Shown: piece by piece, positions 54,458 through 63,704 of the stretch
Numbering within the stretch: position 1 is the first letter of the stretch
Layout: each line of letters starts with the position of its first letter
Assembly (NCBI RefSeq): GCF_003610375.1
Contig: NZ_RAPZ01000010.1
Coordinates: 1,090,161 to 1,154,160, forward strand
Direction of reading: 5' to 3'
Source of the DNA: Sphingomonas sp. PP-CC-1A-547
Lineage (GTDB): Bacteria > Pseudomonadota > Alphaproteobacteria > Sphingomonadales > Sphingomonadaceae
DNA: 64,000 nucleotides
Made by a program: the position numbers and the translations under genes
Notes under the pieces: model-generated
The model's input: only the letters and a program-made list of their open reading frames with translations
Databases searched by the model: none
What the model was told of the DNA's origin: nothing

Positions 54458-55827
54458 CAGCGGCGCGATAGCCGGGCCGGCCTCCGCAACAACCGCGTCA
54501 TCCGCCCACGCAGCGCGTGATGTGCGCCAGGGCTAGCATCGGACTCGCGATAGGTGATCGCGATCGCGATCAACAGGAACACTTCGACGAGCGACGCGGT
54601 GTTCAGCAACGTGGATTCAGCCAGATTATGCCCGGCGCAGAAGATGATGATCGCCACCAGCAGCGATCGCCGCGGCTTGCCGATCGACTGGCTGAGCAAC
54701 AGCCGCAGCAACGGCCAGACGATCATCACGACGATCGCCAGCAGCAGGCCGGGCAGGCCGATCGTGACGAGCAGGTCGAGGAAGCCGTTGTGCCCATGCG
54801 CGGCATACACCGCGACCCAACCACTGGTCAGCGTCCAGATCGGACTGTCCGGGCCAATCTGCCAGAACGAACTGAAGCCGGCGCCGGTCCAGAGATGCTC
54901 GCGCGCATATTCGAACAACAGCGGCCAGATCGCGCCGCGGCCGGTCAAGGCACCGGGATCGTTGACGAAATCGCTCAACGCCGTGAGGTTTACGAACAGG
55001 ATCTGCATCGCCAGCCCGACGACCATCGCAAGGCAAATCCCGACGGCGAAGCGGTGGCTGGCATCATAGGGCCGGATCGCAAAACCCATCGCCAGCGCGA
55101 GGACGAGCGACAATTCCGATGTGCTCGAATGCGTATAATACAGGAAGATCGTCGCCGCCGCGATCACCAGCGCGGAAACGATCCGCGGAAACTGCCGGTT
55201 GTCGAACGTAAAGAACAGCACGGTGAACGCGCACGCTGCCCCAGCGACGTTCTTGTGCGGGATGATTCCGCGCCAGTCGCCGACCACCGACGATTCCTCG
55301 CCGAACACTTCCGAATGGATGCCGTAGGGAGTCAGGAACACCATCAGATAATTGATGATCAGCACCGCGATCAACACGTAGCGAATGAGCTTCAGTGCGC
55401 GTTCGGTACCGAGATCGTTGATCTGCCGGAACGTCACCCAGACCACGAGCGCGGTCAGCGAAATACGCCGGAACGAGATGAACGGCGCGATCGCCCAGGT
55501 CACCGAGAAGAAGCAATAGGCGAGCAACAGCGCAAGTCCGAGGGGGATGCAGAACAGTTGACGCTTGCTCGGCATGCCGCTGCCCGCGAGCAGCATCACG
55601 AAGATGACGACGTGCAGCACCTGGTTGGCCGCGTCGCCTTGCCCGATCGCCCCGGAAAACGCCCATTCCTGGAACGCCGACGTGCCGACCAGCACCAGCG
55701 CGAGGAACACCACGAAACACGCATTGGCGATGGCGTAGCGCCGACGCGTACGCAGGCGCGTCGCGCGTTGCTGGGGCGTGATCGGCCCCGCTGCGGGTCG
55801 TCGCGCTACGTTGATCGCCGTCGCCAT
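54457..55827 (-). CDS. O-antigen ligase/polymerase family protein (Wzy-like)
   Basis: A 456-residue inner-membrane protein with about 11-12 segments and the large outer loop of the O-antigen ligase family (GAGFSSFWQIGPDSPIWTL, YAAHGHNGFLDLLVTIGLPG, the latter being the HNxxLD-like signature). The C-terminus FCAGHNLAESTLLNT matches that of the partial gene at 63688. Probably the polymerase of block 3. Nine bases after the GT gene upstream and overlapping the GT-C-like gene downstream. Confidence 0.9.
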   Translation of the reverse strand: MATAINVARRPAAGPITPQQRATRLRTRRRYAIANACFVVFLALVLVGTSAFQEWAFSGAIGQGDAANQVLHVVIFVMLLAGSGMPSKRQLFCIPLGLALLLAYCFFSVTWAIAPFISFRRISLTALVVWVTFRQINDLGTERALKLIRYVLIAVLIINYLMVFLTPYGIHSEVFGEESSVVGDWRGIIPHKNVAGAACAFTVLFFTFDNRQFPRIVSALVIAAATIFLYYTHSSTSELSLVLALAMGFAIRPYDASHRFAVGICLAMVVGLAMQILFVNLTALSDFVNDPGALTGRGAIWPLLFEYAREHLWTGAGFSSFWQIGPDSPIWTLTSGWVAVYAAHGHNGFLDLLVTIGLPGLLLAIVVMIVWPLLRLLLSQSIGKPRRSLLVAIIIFCAGHNLAESTLLNTASLVEVFLLIAIAITYRESDASPGAHHALRGRMTRLLRRPARLSRR

Positions 55828-55836
55828 GAGCTGTTC

Positions 55837-56964
55837 CTATCGCGCCGGTGCCGCGGGAGCCAGTACCGCCTCGTACCGATCCAGCATTCGCGCGTTCGAC
55901 GCCTCGCCGCCGAGCCGCGCGGCAAGATCCGCCCAGTGCGACCGGCGTGCGGGATCGTCCTGCAATCCCCGGAGTGCGGTCGCCAGCGCGGCCGGATCCT
56001 CAAGCGGCACGACGATCCCGCACCGTGTTCCGTCGCGTGCGGTGATGCCCTCGACCTGCACCGGCACGTCCGACACGACCAGCGGCAGGCCTAGCCGCGC
56101 GGCCTCGATCAGCGCGAGGCTGTGCCCCTCGTAGCGGCTGACCTGAACGAAGACGTCGGCGGAGGCGGCTCTGGCGAGCGCGGCGTCGCGCGGGATCAGG
56201 CCGACGAAGGTCACGCGGTCGCCGAGGTTCAGGTCCGCGACGAGCGTGCGCAACGCCGCCTCGTCCTCGCCGCCACCGACGATCTCCAGATCCGCGCCCG
56301 GCACTTGGGCCATGGCGCGGATCAGCATCGGATAGTTCTTCTGGTGGGACAGCCGCCCCAACGCGACGACGCGCAACCGATCGCCCCCCGCCTTTGCCCG
56401 CGGCAGGGCGTCGAGGACCCGCTCGACCCACTCCGACAGCGCGTTGTGGATCGTGAGCGTCCGCGCACGATAGGTCGCGGGCTTGTGCGCCAGCGTCGCG
56501 CCGACCGCGTCCGACACGCTGATGATCCCGGCGACGCACGGCAGGCTGCCGGTCCAGCCGTCGATCCGGTCGAGCAGACGGTTATGGGTGTCGGTCGGCG
56601 AATGATGCGACAGGAACACGCGGGTGCGCACGCGCGCGATCGTCACCGCGAGCGGCAGCAGCACGTTCGCGGCCGGCATCGCCGACACGACCGCGGCGGG
56701 TCGCTCGCGGCGCAGATAGCGAACCAGCGCCGCGAACGTGCGAACGGCGCCGAGAACGGATCGCGGACGGGCGTCGGCGACGTGGTGCCAGACCGCCATG
56801 TCGACACCTTCGCCCTCCGCATCGGCGGGGGGATAGAGGACGAAGCGCTTCACCGGATGGCCGCGTGCGATCAGTCCTTCGGCGATGTCGTCCCAGAGTT
56901 CGCGCAAGCCCCCGGCCGTCGAATGCGTCATCGTGAAATGGATCGCGCCGGTTCGGGTCGTCAT
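55837..56964 (-). CDS. GT4-like glycosyltransferase
   Basis: A 375-residue GT-B enzyme. N-terminal acceptor domain starts MTTRTGAIHFTMTHSTAGGL. The C-terminal domain has VVALGRLSHQKNYPMLIRAM and the E-x7-E element in SRYEGHSLALIEAARLGLPL. It transfers a sugar from a nucleotide donor to the growing lipid-linked unit. The ATG at 56964 overlaps the preceding stop (ATGA). Confidence 0.92.
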   Translation of the reverse strand: MTTRTGAIHFTMTHSTAGGLRELWDDIAEGLIARGHPVKRFVLYPPADAEGEGVDMAVWHHVADARPRSVLGAVRTFAALVRYLRRERPAAVVSAMPAANVLLPLAVTIARVRTRVFLSHHSPTDTHNRLLDRIDGWTGSLPCVAGIISVSDAVGATLAHKPATYRARTLTIHNALSEWVERVLDALPRAKAGGDRLRVVALGRLSHQKNYPMLIRAMAQVPGADLEIVGGGEDEAALRTLVADLNLGDRVTFVGLIPRDAALARAASADVFVQVSRYEGHSLALIEAARLGLPLVVSDVPVQVEGITARDGTRCGIVVPLEDPAALATALRGLQDDPARRSHWADLAARLGGEASNARMLDRYEAVLAPAAPAR

Positions 56965-58130
56965 GCCGGCCCGTCCAGCGCGGCGACGGTATGCGCCGAC
57001 AGCCAGGCGCGATCCTCGGCATCGTCGCGCACCCAGCGATCGATCATCTCCCCCCATTTGACCGGGTTCTGCATCCGGTGCCACGCCGCCGCCGACCCTT
57101 GCGACACCCGCGCATACAGCGCCGGATCGGTCATCAGCCGCGCGATCGCATCCGCCAACGCGCGTGGCTTGCCCGCGGCGAACACCAGCGCGCTCTCGCC
57201 GTCCTCCAGGTGCCCGTCGAACATCGGATGGTCCGACGCGATCACCGGCGTGCGCGAGGCGAGCCCCTCGAACAGCGTCAGCGGCAGGCCTTCGGGGAAA
57301 TTGTGGCGGCTGGGGACTATCACCGCATCGGCAGCCTGCATCATTGCCGGGATCGCACCGTTAGGGACGAGGCCGAGGAACCGGACGCGGTCGGCGACGC
57401 CGAGGCGTGTCGCGAGCGCCGCGAACTTGCCCGTTGCGCCCAGGCCCGCGACGTCGAGCCGGACGTCGAGTCGGTCCTTCAGCAACGCTACAGCGCGGAC
57501 CAGGTCGCCGACGCCCTTCTTCGCGCTGATCGAGCCGACGAACAGCAGCGTGAAGGGCGGTCCCGACGCATGCGTCCTGCAGGCCTGAGTCTCGGGCGTC
57601 CGATCGTGCGGGAAATCCCACGCCAGCACCTTGTCCGCGCGCAAACCGATCCCGACCAGCGCCCGCGCGGCATTGGCACCGTGATTGGCGACCAGCGTCA
57701 CGCGGCGATCGTTGAGCAGCTTCGGCAGCCGCCGGAACCGGACCCAGCGATAATAGGGATTGGCGAACGAATCGGCCATGATCACGCCCAGCCGGACGTC
57801 GTGCTCAATCCCCCAGCGGATCAGCGGCAGCATCGGCCCGAACACGATCAGGTGCGTCGGCGCGAACCGCTCGATCAGCGCCAACACCGGTAAGGGGTCC
57901 TGGTCCGGGTTGGTGTCCGCGCCGATCACCGTCACGCCGCTGTCGAGCGTCTCCCAATAAGACGGCGCGAGCGAACACAGGAACCCGACCGCCTCGTGCT
58001 GCGCCTGCCACGCGGCGAGCTGGTCGAGGACGTAGCCGTGGCCGTAATAGGTCTCGCCACCGGTGGCGCGGCGCAGGCGAGCGGCCTCGCGGTAGTCGCC
58101 GGCATAATGGACGATCAGCAGCCGCGTCAT
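56961..58130 (-). CDS. GT4-like glycosyltransferase
   Basis: A 389-residue GT-B enzyme: MTRLLIVHYAGDYREAARL at the start, ADKVLAWDFPHDRTPE in the linker, LLFVGSISAKKGVGDLVRAV and NFPEGLPLTLFEGLASRTPV (donor-site E-x7-E) in the second domain. Donor and acceptor unknown. The stop overlaps the next start (ATGA), and the start overlaps the flippase stop (ATGA), so it belongs to the coupled string of block 3. Confidence 0.92.
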   Translation of the reverse strand: MTRLLIVHYAGDYREAARLRRATGGETYYGHGYVLDQLAAWQAQHEAVGFLCSLAPSYWETLDSGVTVIGADTNPDQDPLPVLALIERFAPTHLIVFGPMLPLIRWGIEHDVRLGVIMADSFANPYYRWVRFRRLPKLLNDRRVTLVANHGANAARALVGIGLRADKVLAWDFPHDRTPETQACRTHASGPPFTLLFVGSISAKKGVGDLVRAVALLKDRLDVRLDVAGLGATGKFAALATRLGVADRVRFLGLVPNGAIPAMMQAADAVIVPSRHNFPEGLPLTLFEGLASRTPVIASDHPMFDGHLEDGESALVFAAGKPRALADAIARLMTDPALYARVSQGSAAAWHRMQNPVKWGEMIDRWVRDDAEDRAWLSAHTVAALDGPA

Positions 58131-59464
58131 CCGATCCTCCCAAGACCCGCGAGCGGCGAGCCGAACCCGAGCTGCCAACGGACCGCGAGCATCACCGCGA
58201 ACACCGCGCAGGCCGCCCCGATCGCCAGTGCGTCCTGTCGCCAGAAGCTCATCCGCACGCGGTGCAGGCCGACCGCGATATAGCCATATTGCAGCAGCTC
58301 GGTGACCGCGACCGCGACGACCGCGCCGGGAAAGCCCGCGAGCCGGTGACCGGTCGGCAACAACACCGCAAGCGTCGCCAGCCGCATCATGTTGGCGACG
58401 CTCGCATAAAAAGGCCGCCCAGCGCTGAGCAGCAACGCCTCGTTGAGGTTGGACAATACCGCGAATACCGCACCGCCAAGCAGCACCGACAGCATCCAGC
58501 TCGCCGCCTGGTAGCGCGGGTCGTAGATGACCAGGATCAGGCCGTCCGCTACCGATGCCGTCAGTGCCAGCGCGGCGCAGACGCCGAGCGTGAACACCGC
58601 GCGCGAGCCGGCGATCGCCGCCATTTGCCCCACCCGGTCGCCTTCGGAAACGCTGGCCAGCGCGGGGAAGATGATCTGATAGCTCATCCGCCGCGCGAGC
58701 GTGGTCGGCAGCTCGGCGATCGCGCGCGCGATGCCGTAGATGCCGAGCAGCGCGAGCGGCGCGACCCGGCCGAGATACAGCCGGTCGAGATTGGTCGCGG
58801 CGTACATCACCAGCGAGGTGATCGCGATCCACTTGCCGAAATGGATGATGCGCCGAACGACGTCGCGGTCGAACCGGAGGCGCTGGCCGGGATCGGGCAG
58901 CAGATAGCTCAGCGCCGAGCGGATCGCGACCGCGAGGACGAGGCCGATGACCGGCGCCCAGACCGAGCGCAGCCACGCCGCCAGTGCGACCTGCACCGCG
59001 AACGCCAGCGCCTCGCACGACAGTTCGAACAGGTTGCGGCGGCGGACCTCCATCTGCTTGACCAGCACGAAGATCGCGGTCGAGTGCGCACCACCGATCA
59101 TCGGTGACAGCGCCGCGACCAGGAAGATGCGGACGTCGATACCGTAGGCGTGCGCGAGAAACGGCGCGGCGATCAGGAAGACTGCGCTGAGCAGCACGCC
59201 GCGCAGATATTGCAGCGTCCAGGCGGTGTCGCGGAACTGGCGATCGAGCCCGTCGCGGTGGTGGATGATGTTCTGCTCGATCCCGACATCGGTCAGCAAT
59301 TCGACGCCGAGGCGGATCGCGTTGACGACCACCATGACGCCCAGGATTTCCGGCGCGAGCAGATAAGCGAGGACGATGTTGAGCCCGAACTTCAGCCCGG
59401 CGGACACGACGAAGGTGCCCGCGGTCCAGACGAACTTGCCGAGATAGCCGGACGCGGTGCTCAT
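58127..59464 (-). CDS. Oligosaccharide flippase (Wzx-like)
   Basis: A 445-residue polysaccharide transporter of the MOP superfamily (Wzx/RfbX, Polysacc_synt type) with 12-14 predicted helices. The N-terminal stretch LGKFVWTAGTFVVSAGLKFG and the region NLDRLYLGRVAPLALLGIYG (typical of helix 7) are diagnostic. It should flip the lipid-linked repeat unit to the periplasm for the polymerase. ATGA overlaps on both sides tie it to its neighbours. Confidence 0.9.
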   Translation of the reverse strand: MSTASGYLGKFVWTAGTFVVSAGLKFGLNIVLAYLLAPEILGVMVVVNAIRLGVELLTDVGIEQNIIHHRDGLDRQFRDTAWTLQYLRGVLLSAVFLIAAPFLAHAYGIDVRIFLVAALSPMIGGAHSTAIFVLVKQMEVRRRNLFELSCEALAFAVQVALAAWLRSVWAPVIGLVLAVAIRSALSYLLPDPGQRLRFDRDVVRRIIHFGKWIAITSLVMYAATNLDRLYLGRVAPLALLGIYGIARAIAELPTTLARRMSYQIIFPALASVSEGDRVGQMAAIAGSRAVFTLGVCAALALTASVADGLILVIYDPRYQAASWMLSVLLGGAVFAVLSNLNEALLLSAGRPFYASVANMMRLATLAVLLPTGHRLAGFPGAVVAVAVTELLQYGYIAVGLHRVRMSFWRQDALAIGAACAVFAVMLAVRWQLGFGSPLAGLGRIG

Positions 59465-60471
59465 CGCCCCGGCGCGGACAGGTCGCGCGCGGCAACGGGT
59501 GCATCGGCGGGACGGCGCGGGCGGACGAGACCCTGGAGCATGCCGATCGCGATCACGTTCCACGTCACCAGCGAGTAGATCCCAACCCGCAGGCTCCGCC
59601 GGCGCATCGTCAGGAACGCGACCGGCAGCAGCACGACCGCGAGCAAGGCGATGCCCTGCCCCATCGCGAGCGCGACGAGCATCGCAAGCCACCAGCCATA
59701 GACGATCACGCTGTAGCGCAACTGGGCGAACTCGCGCAGGACCTGCGACCAGTGCGGGCGACCCCAGGCGGCGCGGATGACTTCGCCCGGCCCGCCGGCA
59801 TAGCCGGTGCGCAACCGTCGCCACATCAGCTGGTAGCCGCCGGTCGCATGGCCGTGATGCTCGACCGCGGGCACGTCGATCCGCGCCAGTCGCCAGCCGT
59901 CCGCGCGCAACCGGGCGCCGAGCTCATATTCCTCGAACGCGTGGAGGTTGCGGTCGGCGAAATGCCCGACGCGCTGCACCGCGGCGACGCGGTACAGACC
60001 GCCGCAATCGAGGCGGTCGACATCGCCCGCCACCGCGCTTCCCTTAACGCGATCGTTGCGCGCGCGCAGTTCGAACTCGATGCTGTCGGTGTTGACCTCG
60101 CGCACGCGGCCACCGACCGCCGCGTGACGGGGGTTCGCCTCGAGGAAGGCGATGCCTGCTTCGAGGAAGCCGGGGTCGAGGACCATGTCGCCGTCGAGCA
60201 GGTAGAAATAGTCGACGCCGGGGGTCTCGGACGCAGCCTGGAATGCGAGTTGTGCCCCCGTGCCGCAAGACCGCTCGGCAGGATCGGCAAGTTGCGCGAT
60301 CCGCGTGCCGGGATGTGCCTGCGCCAACGCTATCGTGGCGTCGGACGACCCGCTGTCCGCGAGCACGACCTGCCCGCCGCCGACGCGGTCGAGCGCGGCG
60401 CGCGCGCTGCCGATCGCGGCGTCGATATACGCCGCCTCGTTCAGCGCCTTGATCCCGACTGCGACCGTCAC
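59461..60471 (-). CDS. GT2 family glycosyltransferase with C-terminal membrane segments
   Basis: A 336-residue GT-A enzyme: GIKALNEAAYIDAAIGSA, DSGSSDATIALAQAHPG and the catalytic DxD-like DGDMVLDPGF (about 93-102), then the acceptor-region FEEYELGARLRADG. Two or three membrane segments near 250-310 anchor it. Similar to ExoA-type succinoglycan enzymes. GTG start at 60471 overlapping the upstream gene's stop; the stop overlaps the flippase ATG. Confidence 0.9.
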   Translation of the reverse strand: MTVAVGIKALNEAAYIDAAIGSARAALDRVGGGQVVLADSGSSDATIALAQAHPGTRIAQLADPAERSCGTGAQLAFQAASETPGVDYFYLLDGDMVLDPGFLEAGIAFLEANPRHAAVGGRVREVNTDSIEFELRARNDRVKGSAVAGDVDRLDCGGLYRVAAVQRVGHFADRNLHAFEEYELGARLRADGWRLARIDVPAVEHHGHATGGYQLMWRRLRTGYAGGPGEVIRAAWGRPHWSQVLREFAQLRYSVIVYGWWLAMLVALAMGQGIALLAVVLLPVAFLTMRRRSLRVGIYSLVTWNVIAIGMLQGLVRPRRPADAPVAARDLSAPGR

Positions 60472-61640
60472 TCTGCCCCCGTATCCCCACGCGAGCGATA
60501 GCGTGCCAGATACGCGGACGCCATCGCCTCCGGGCTGAAACTGCGGGCGAGGTCTGCGCCGTAGCGTGCCGCGGTGACGCGTGCGGTCGCCGGATCGTCG
60601 ATCACCGCCGCCAGTTGCGCGCCGATCCCCGCGACGTCGTCGACTGGGGCCTTGAACGGATAGTCGGCCGGGATCGCCTCATCGAGACCGGGAGCATCGG
60701 TCGTCACCAGCGCGATACCTGCCATCAACACTTCTAGCGGGAGCAGCGCGAACCCCTCGAACCGTGACGGCAGCAGCACCGCGTCATACTCCTGCAGGCG
60801 TTCGGAGAGACGCTCGATCGGCGCAGTCATCCGGACGTCCCAGCCCTCCAGACCCTCCTCGAGCCCCTGCGCCACCGAGTTCCGCATCGCACCCGAGCCG
60901 GCGATCGTCACCACGACGTCGCGGCGGATCGTGCGGGAATGGGCCTCTCGGAGGATAGCAGGCAACAGGTCGGCGCCCTTCTGGTGGACGAGCCGCCCCG
61001 CGAACAGCAGTCGTACCGAGCCTGCCTCCCTCTCGATCGGAGAAGTCGCCGGTGGCGACACGCCGTTGTAGATGACGTCGGCGAGCGGTCGGCGCCCGCG
61101 CGTGACGATCGCCGCATCGGCGGTGGCGGCGTTACGCGACACCGCCACCGCGTCGCCCTTGGCCAGCCGTTGCGTCACCCATCGGCCGATGCCGCCCCAG
61201 GCGATCCACAACTCGCTGTTATGGACGGTGCGCAGCAACGGCGTGCGGCGGACGCGGCGCGAGATCAGGCCCGCCACCGCCAGCGTCAGTTCCGGTATCT
61301 CGGTATGGACATGGATCAGGTCGGGCCGCTGCTCGGCAACCGCGCGCGCGAGCGACCGCGCCGCAAAGACCACGCCACCCGACTTAAACCCGCGCTCCGT
61401 GCCGAACCGGAACGGCACGTGCCAGCGTTCCAGCCGCTCGGCCATGTCCTGCCCGACCTTGCTCAGCGGCGACTGGCGCAGCACCGCGAACAGCGAGAAC
61501 TCGACCCGGTCGCGCAAGGCATCGATCAACCCCAGCGCGACATTCTCGGCGCCGCCCATGTCGAGATGCGTGATGACGTGCATCACGCGGAGGCGCGGCG
61601 CATCTGCCGCTTGCGAAGGCTCGTCGTTCGTACCCGTCAC
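60468..61640 (-). CDS. GT4-like glycosyltransferase (first gene of block 3)
   Basis: A GT-B enzyme of about 390 residues from the GTG at 61640. The conserved part begins at MHVITHLDMGGAENVALGLI, and the second domain has RLLFAGRLVHQKGADLLPAIL and SRFEGFALLPLEVLMAGIAL (E-x7-E). The start is uncertain: ATG at 61715 or an internal ATG at 61583 are alternatives. The stop overlaps the GT2 gene start. Divergent from the acyltransferase gene, so the promoter of block 3 should lie in 61641-61745. Confidence 0.88.
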   Translation of the reverse strand: MTGTNDEPSQAADAPRLRVMHVITHLDMGGAENVALGLIDALRDRVEFSLFAVLRQSPLSKVGQDMAERLERWHVPFRFGTERGFKSGGVVFAARSLARAVAEQRPDLIHVHTEIPELTLAVAGLISRRVRRTPLLRTVHNSELWIAWGGIGRWVTQRLAKGDAVAVSRNAATADAAIVTRGRRPLADVIYNGVSPPATSPIEREAGSVRLLFAGRLVHQKGADLLPAILREAHSRTIRRDVVVTIAGSGAMRNSVAQGLEEGLEGWDVRMTAPIERLSERLQEYDAVLLPSRFEGFALLPLEVLMAGIALVTTDAPGLDEAIPADYPFKAPVDDVAGIGAQLAAVIDDPATARVTAARYGADLARSFSPEAMASAYLARYRSRGDTGAE

Positions 61641-61745
61641 CAGATGATCCGCCCCCCGCCGCCGTCTGCGCGTAGCAACGCCCGGCAGGCGCGTCCATGC
61701 CGGCCCTAGCAGCATGCCGTCACCCGCTATAGACCGACGGCGCAA

Positions 61746-63704
61746 GTGGGGGCGTCGGTACAAGTGAGCGAGAGCATAGCGACAGGATCGGCCGCGCACG
61801 CAGGCACGCGAACGTCGGCATCGCAGGACGGACGCACGCTCCGCTATCGGCCGGATATCGACGGACTGCGCGCGCTCGCGATCCTGCCCATCCTGCTCCT
61901 GCACTGCGGCGTGACGAAGTTGCGGGGCGGGTTCGTCGGGGTCGACATCTTCTTCGTGATCTCCGGGTTCCTGATCACCGCGATCATGGTGCGCGACATC
62001 GCCGAGGCGCGCTTCTCGATCGCGCGCTTCTATCGCCACCGGATCGTCCGCATCCTGCCCGCGCTGCTCGTGATGATGACCGTCACGCTCGCGCTCGGCT
62101 GCGTGCTCCTGCTGCCCAACCAGTTGCGCGACCTCGGGCGGAGTGCGGCGGCGACCAGCGTGTTCGGGTCGAATTTCTATTTCTACCTGACCTCAGACTA
62201 TTTCGCGGCGGCATCGGACGCAAAGCCGCTCGTCCACACCTGGTCGCTGGCGGTGGAGGAGCAATTCTATCTGCTCTACCCGCTGCTTCTGTGGTCACTC
62301 CGGGGGCTCTCCCGGCAGCGTCTCGCGCAGGTCATCGCCAGCTTCGCACTCGCCTCGTTCGCGATCGGAGGATGGCTGGCGACGACCTATCCTTCCGCCG
62401 CGTTCTTCCTGCTGCCCGCGCGAATCTGGGAATTGTCGCTTGGCGCGCTGGTCGCGCTCGGCGCCGTACCGATAATCGCGAACCGATCGATCCGCGCGGC
62501 CCTGTGCATCCTCGCCATCGCAGTGATCTCCGCGAGTTGCATCGCGATCAGCAGCGGCTGGCCGTTTCCCGTGCCCTTCGCGCTACCCCCTGCCGTCGCG
62601 GCCGCGGTGCTGCTGGCCTATGGCGGCGAGGGTCCGACGGCACGACTGCTCGGTGCGTGGCCGCTGCGGACGGTCGGATTGATCTCCTATTCGGCCTATC
62701 TCTGGCATCGCCCGATCATCGCCTTCTACCAGATCCGCCACGGCTCGACGCTCGCGCCGGTCGAGACTTTCGGGCTGCTCTGCGCGTCGCTTGGCGCGGC
62801 ATGGCTGAGCTTTGCGCTGGTTGAGCGCCCGGCGAGCCGGCGCTGGCGCAGCGGATCAGGTCTTGCCCCGCACGCCGTCGCAGTCGTGCTGCTCGCGGCG
62901 ATGACGATCGCCGGGCTGACGATCGCCGCCAGGGCCGACGACATCCGTCCGCTCTCGCCGCGCCAGGCGCTGGCCGCCAGCTATCTCGGCTGGGACTCGA
63001 CGGACGCGGGCAAACGCCAATTCAGCACCGATCGCTGCTTCGTCTTGCCGACCGGCCGCCGCTTCTCGCCCGAGTGCCTGCAATTGTCGGCCACCAAGCC
63101 CAACATCGCGCTGTTCGGCGACAGCCACGGCGCGCATTTCTCGCAAGCGTTGCACACGCTTCTGCCGGGCGCGAACATCGTCCAGGTGACTGCGGCGGGG
63201 TGTCGACCACTGCTACACGGGAAGGGCCTGCCGACCTGTCGCACCACTATGGACGCCGCGTTCGGCACGTTGGATTTCGCGCGGATCGATACGGTTATCT
63301 TGTCTGCACGATGGCTCGACTTCGAACAGCCGGCGTTGCTCGACACGATCCGCTGGCTGCGGATGCGGGACACGCGGGTCCTGGTGATCGGGCCCTCCGT
63401 CGAATACGACGTGGACCTTCCTGCGTTGATCGTGCGATCGGACGCGGATGCCGACCCGACGCTCGCGGACGGGTTTCGACTGATGGACCGTATCGCGCTC
63501 GATCGCGCGATGGCGGGGCCGGTCCGCGCAGCGGGCGCCGATTACGCCTCCGCCATCGACACGGAGTGTACCGGCACGACCTGCCGCCTGACCACCGCCG
63601 ATGGCACGCCGCTACACTTCGATCATTCGCACTTCACGCCCGCCGGCGCCCAGGCCGCGCTGGCGGCGATCCTGGCCCGTCACCCGGTCATTCGCCGGCG
63701 GTAA
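61746..63704 (+). CDS. OafA-type acyltransferase with SGNH domain
   Basis: A 652-residue protein. The membrane acyltransferase 3 domain (about 30-390) has YRPDIDGLRALAILPILLLH with the conserved His, GGFVGVDIFFVISGFLI and HTWSLAVEEQFYLLYPLLLW. A periplasmic SGNH hydrolase-like domain follows, with ALFGDSHGAHFSQAL (catalytic Ser) and FDHSHFTPAGA (Asp626, His629). Such proteins O-acetylate surface glycans. The start is GTG at 61746, with GTG at 61764 as alternative. The 3' end overlaps the convergent polymerase gene by 17 bases. Confidence 0.93.
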   Translation: MGASVQVSESIATGSAAHAGTRTSASQDGRTLRYRPDIDGLRALAILPILLLHCGVTKLRGGFVGVDIFFVISGFLITAIMVRDIAEARFSIARFYRHRIVRILPALLVMMTVTLALGCVLLLPNQLRDLGRSAAATSVFGSNFYFYLTSDYFAAASDAKPLVHTWSLAVEEQFYLLYPLLLWSLRGLSRQRLAQVIASFALASFAIGGWLATTYPSAAFFLLPARIWELSLGALVALGAVPIIANRSIRAALCILAIAVISASCIAISSGWPFPVPFALPPAVAAAVLLAYGGEGPTARLLGAWPLRTVGLISYSAYLWHRPIIAFYQIRHGSTLAPVETFGLLCASLGAAWLSFALVERPASRRWRSGSGLAPHAVAVVLLAAMTIAGLTIAARADDIRPLSPRQALAASYLGWDSTDAGKRQFSTDRCFVLPTGRRFSPECLQLSATKPNIALFGDSHGAHFSQALHTLLPGANIVQVTAAGCRPLLHGKGLPTCRTTMDAAFGTLDFARIDTVILSARWLDFEQPALLDTIRWLRMRDTRVLVIGPSVEYDVDLPALIVRSDADADPTLADGFRLMDRIALDRAMAGPVRAAGADYASAIDTECTGTTCRLTTADGTPLHFDHSHFTPAGAQAALAAILARHPVIRRR

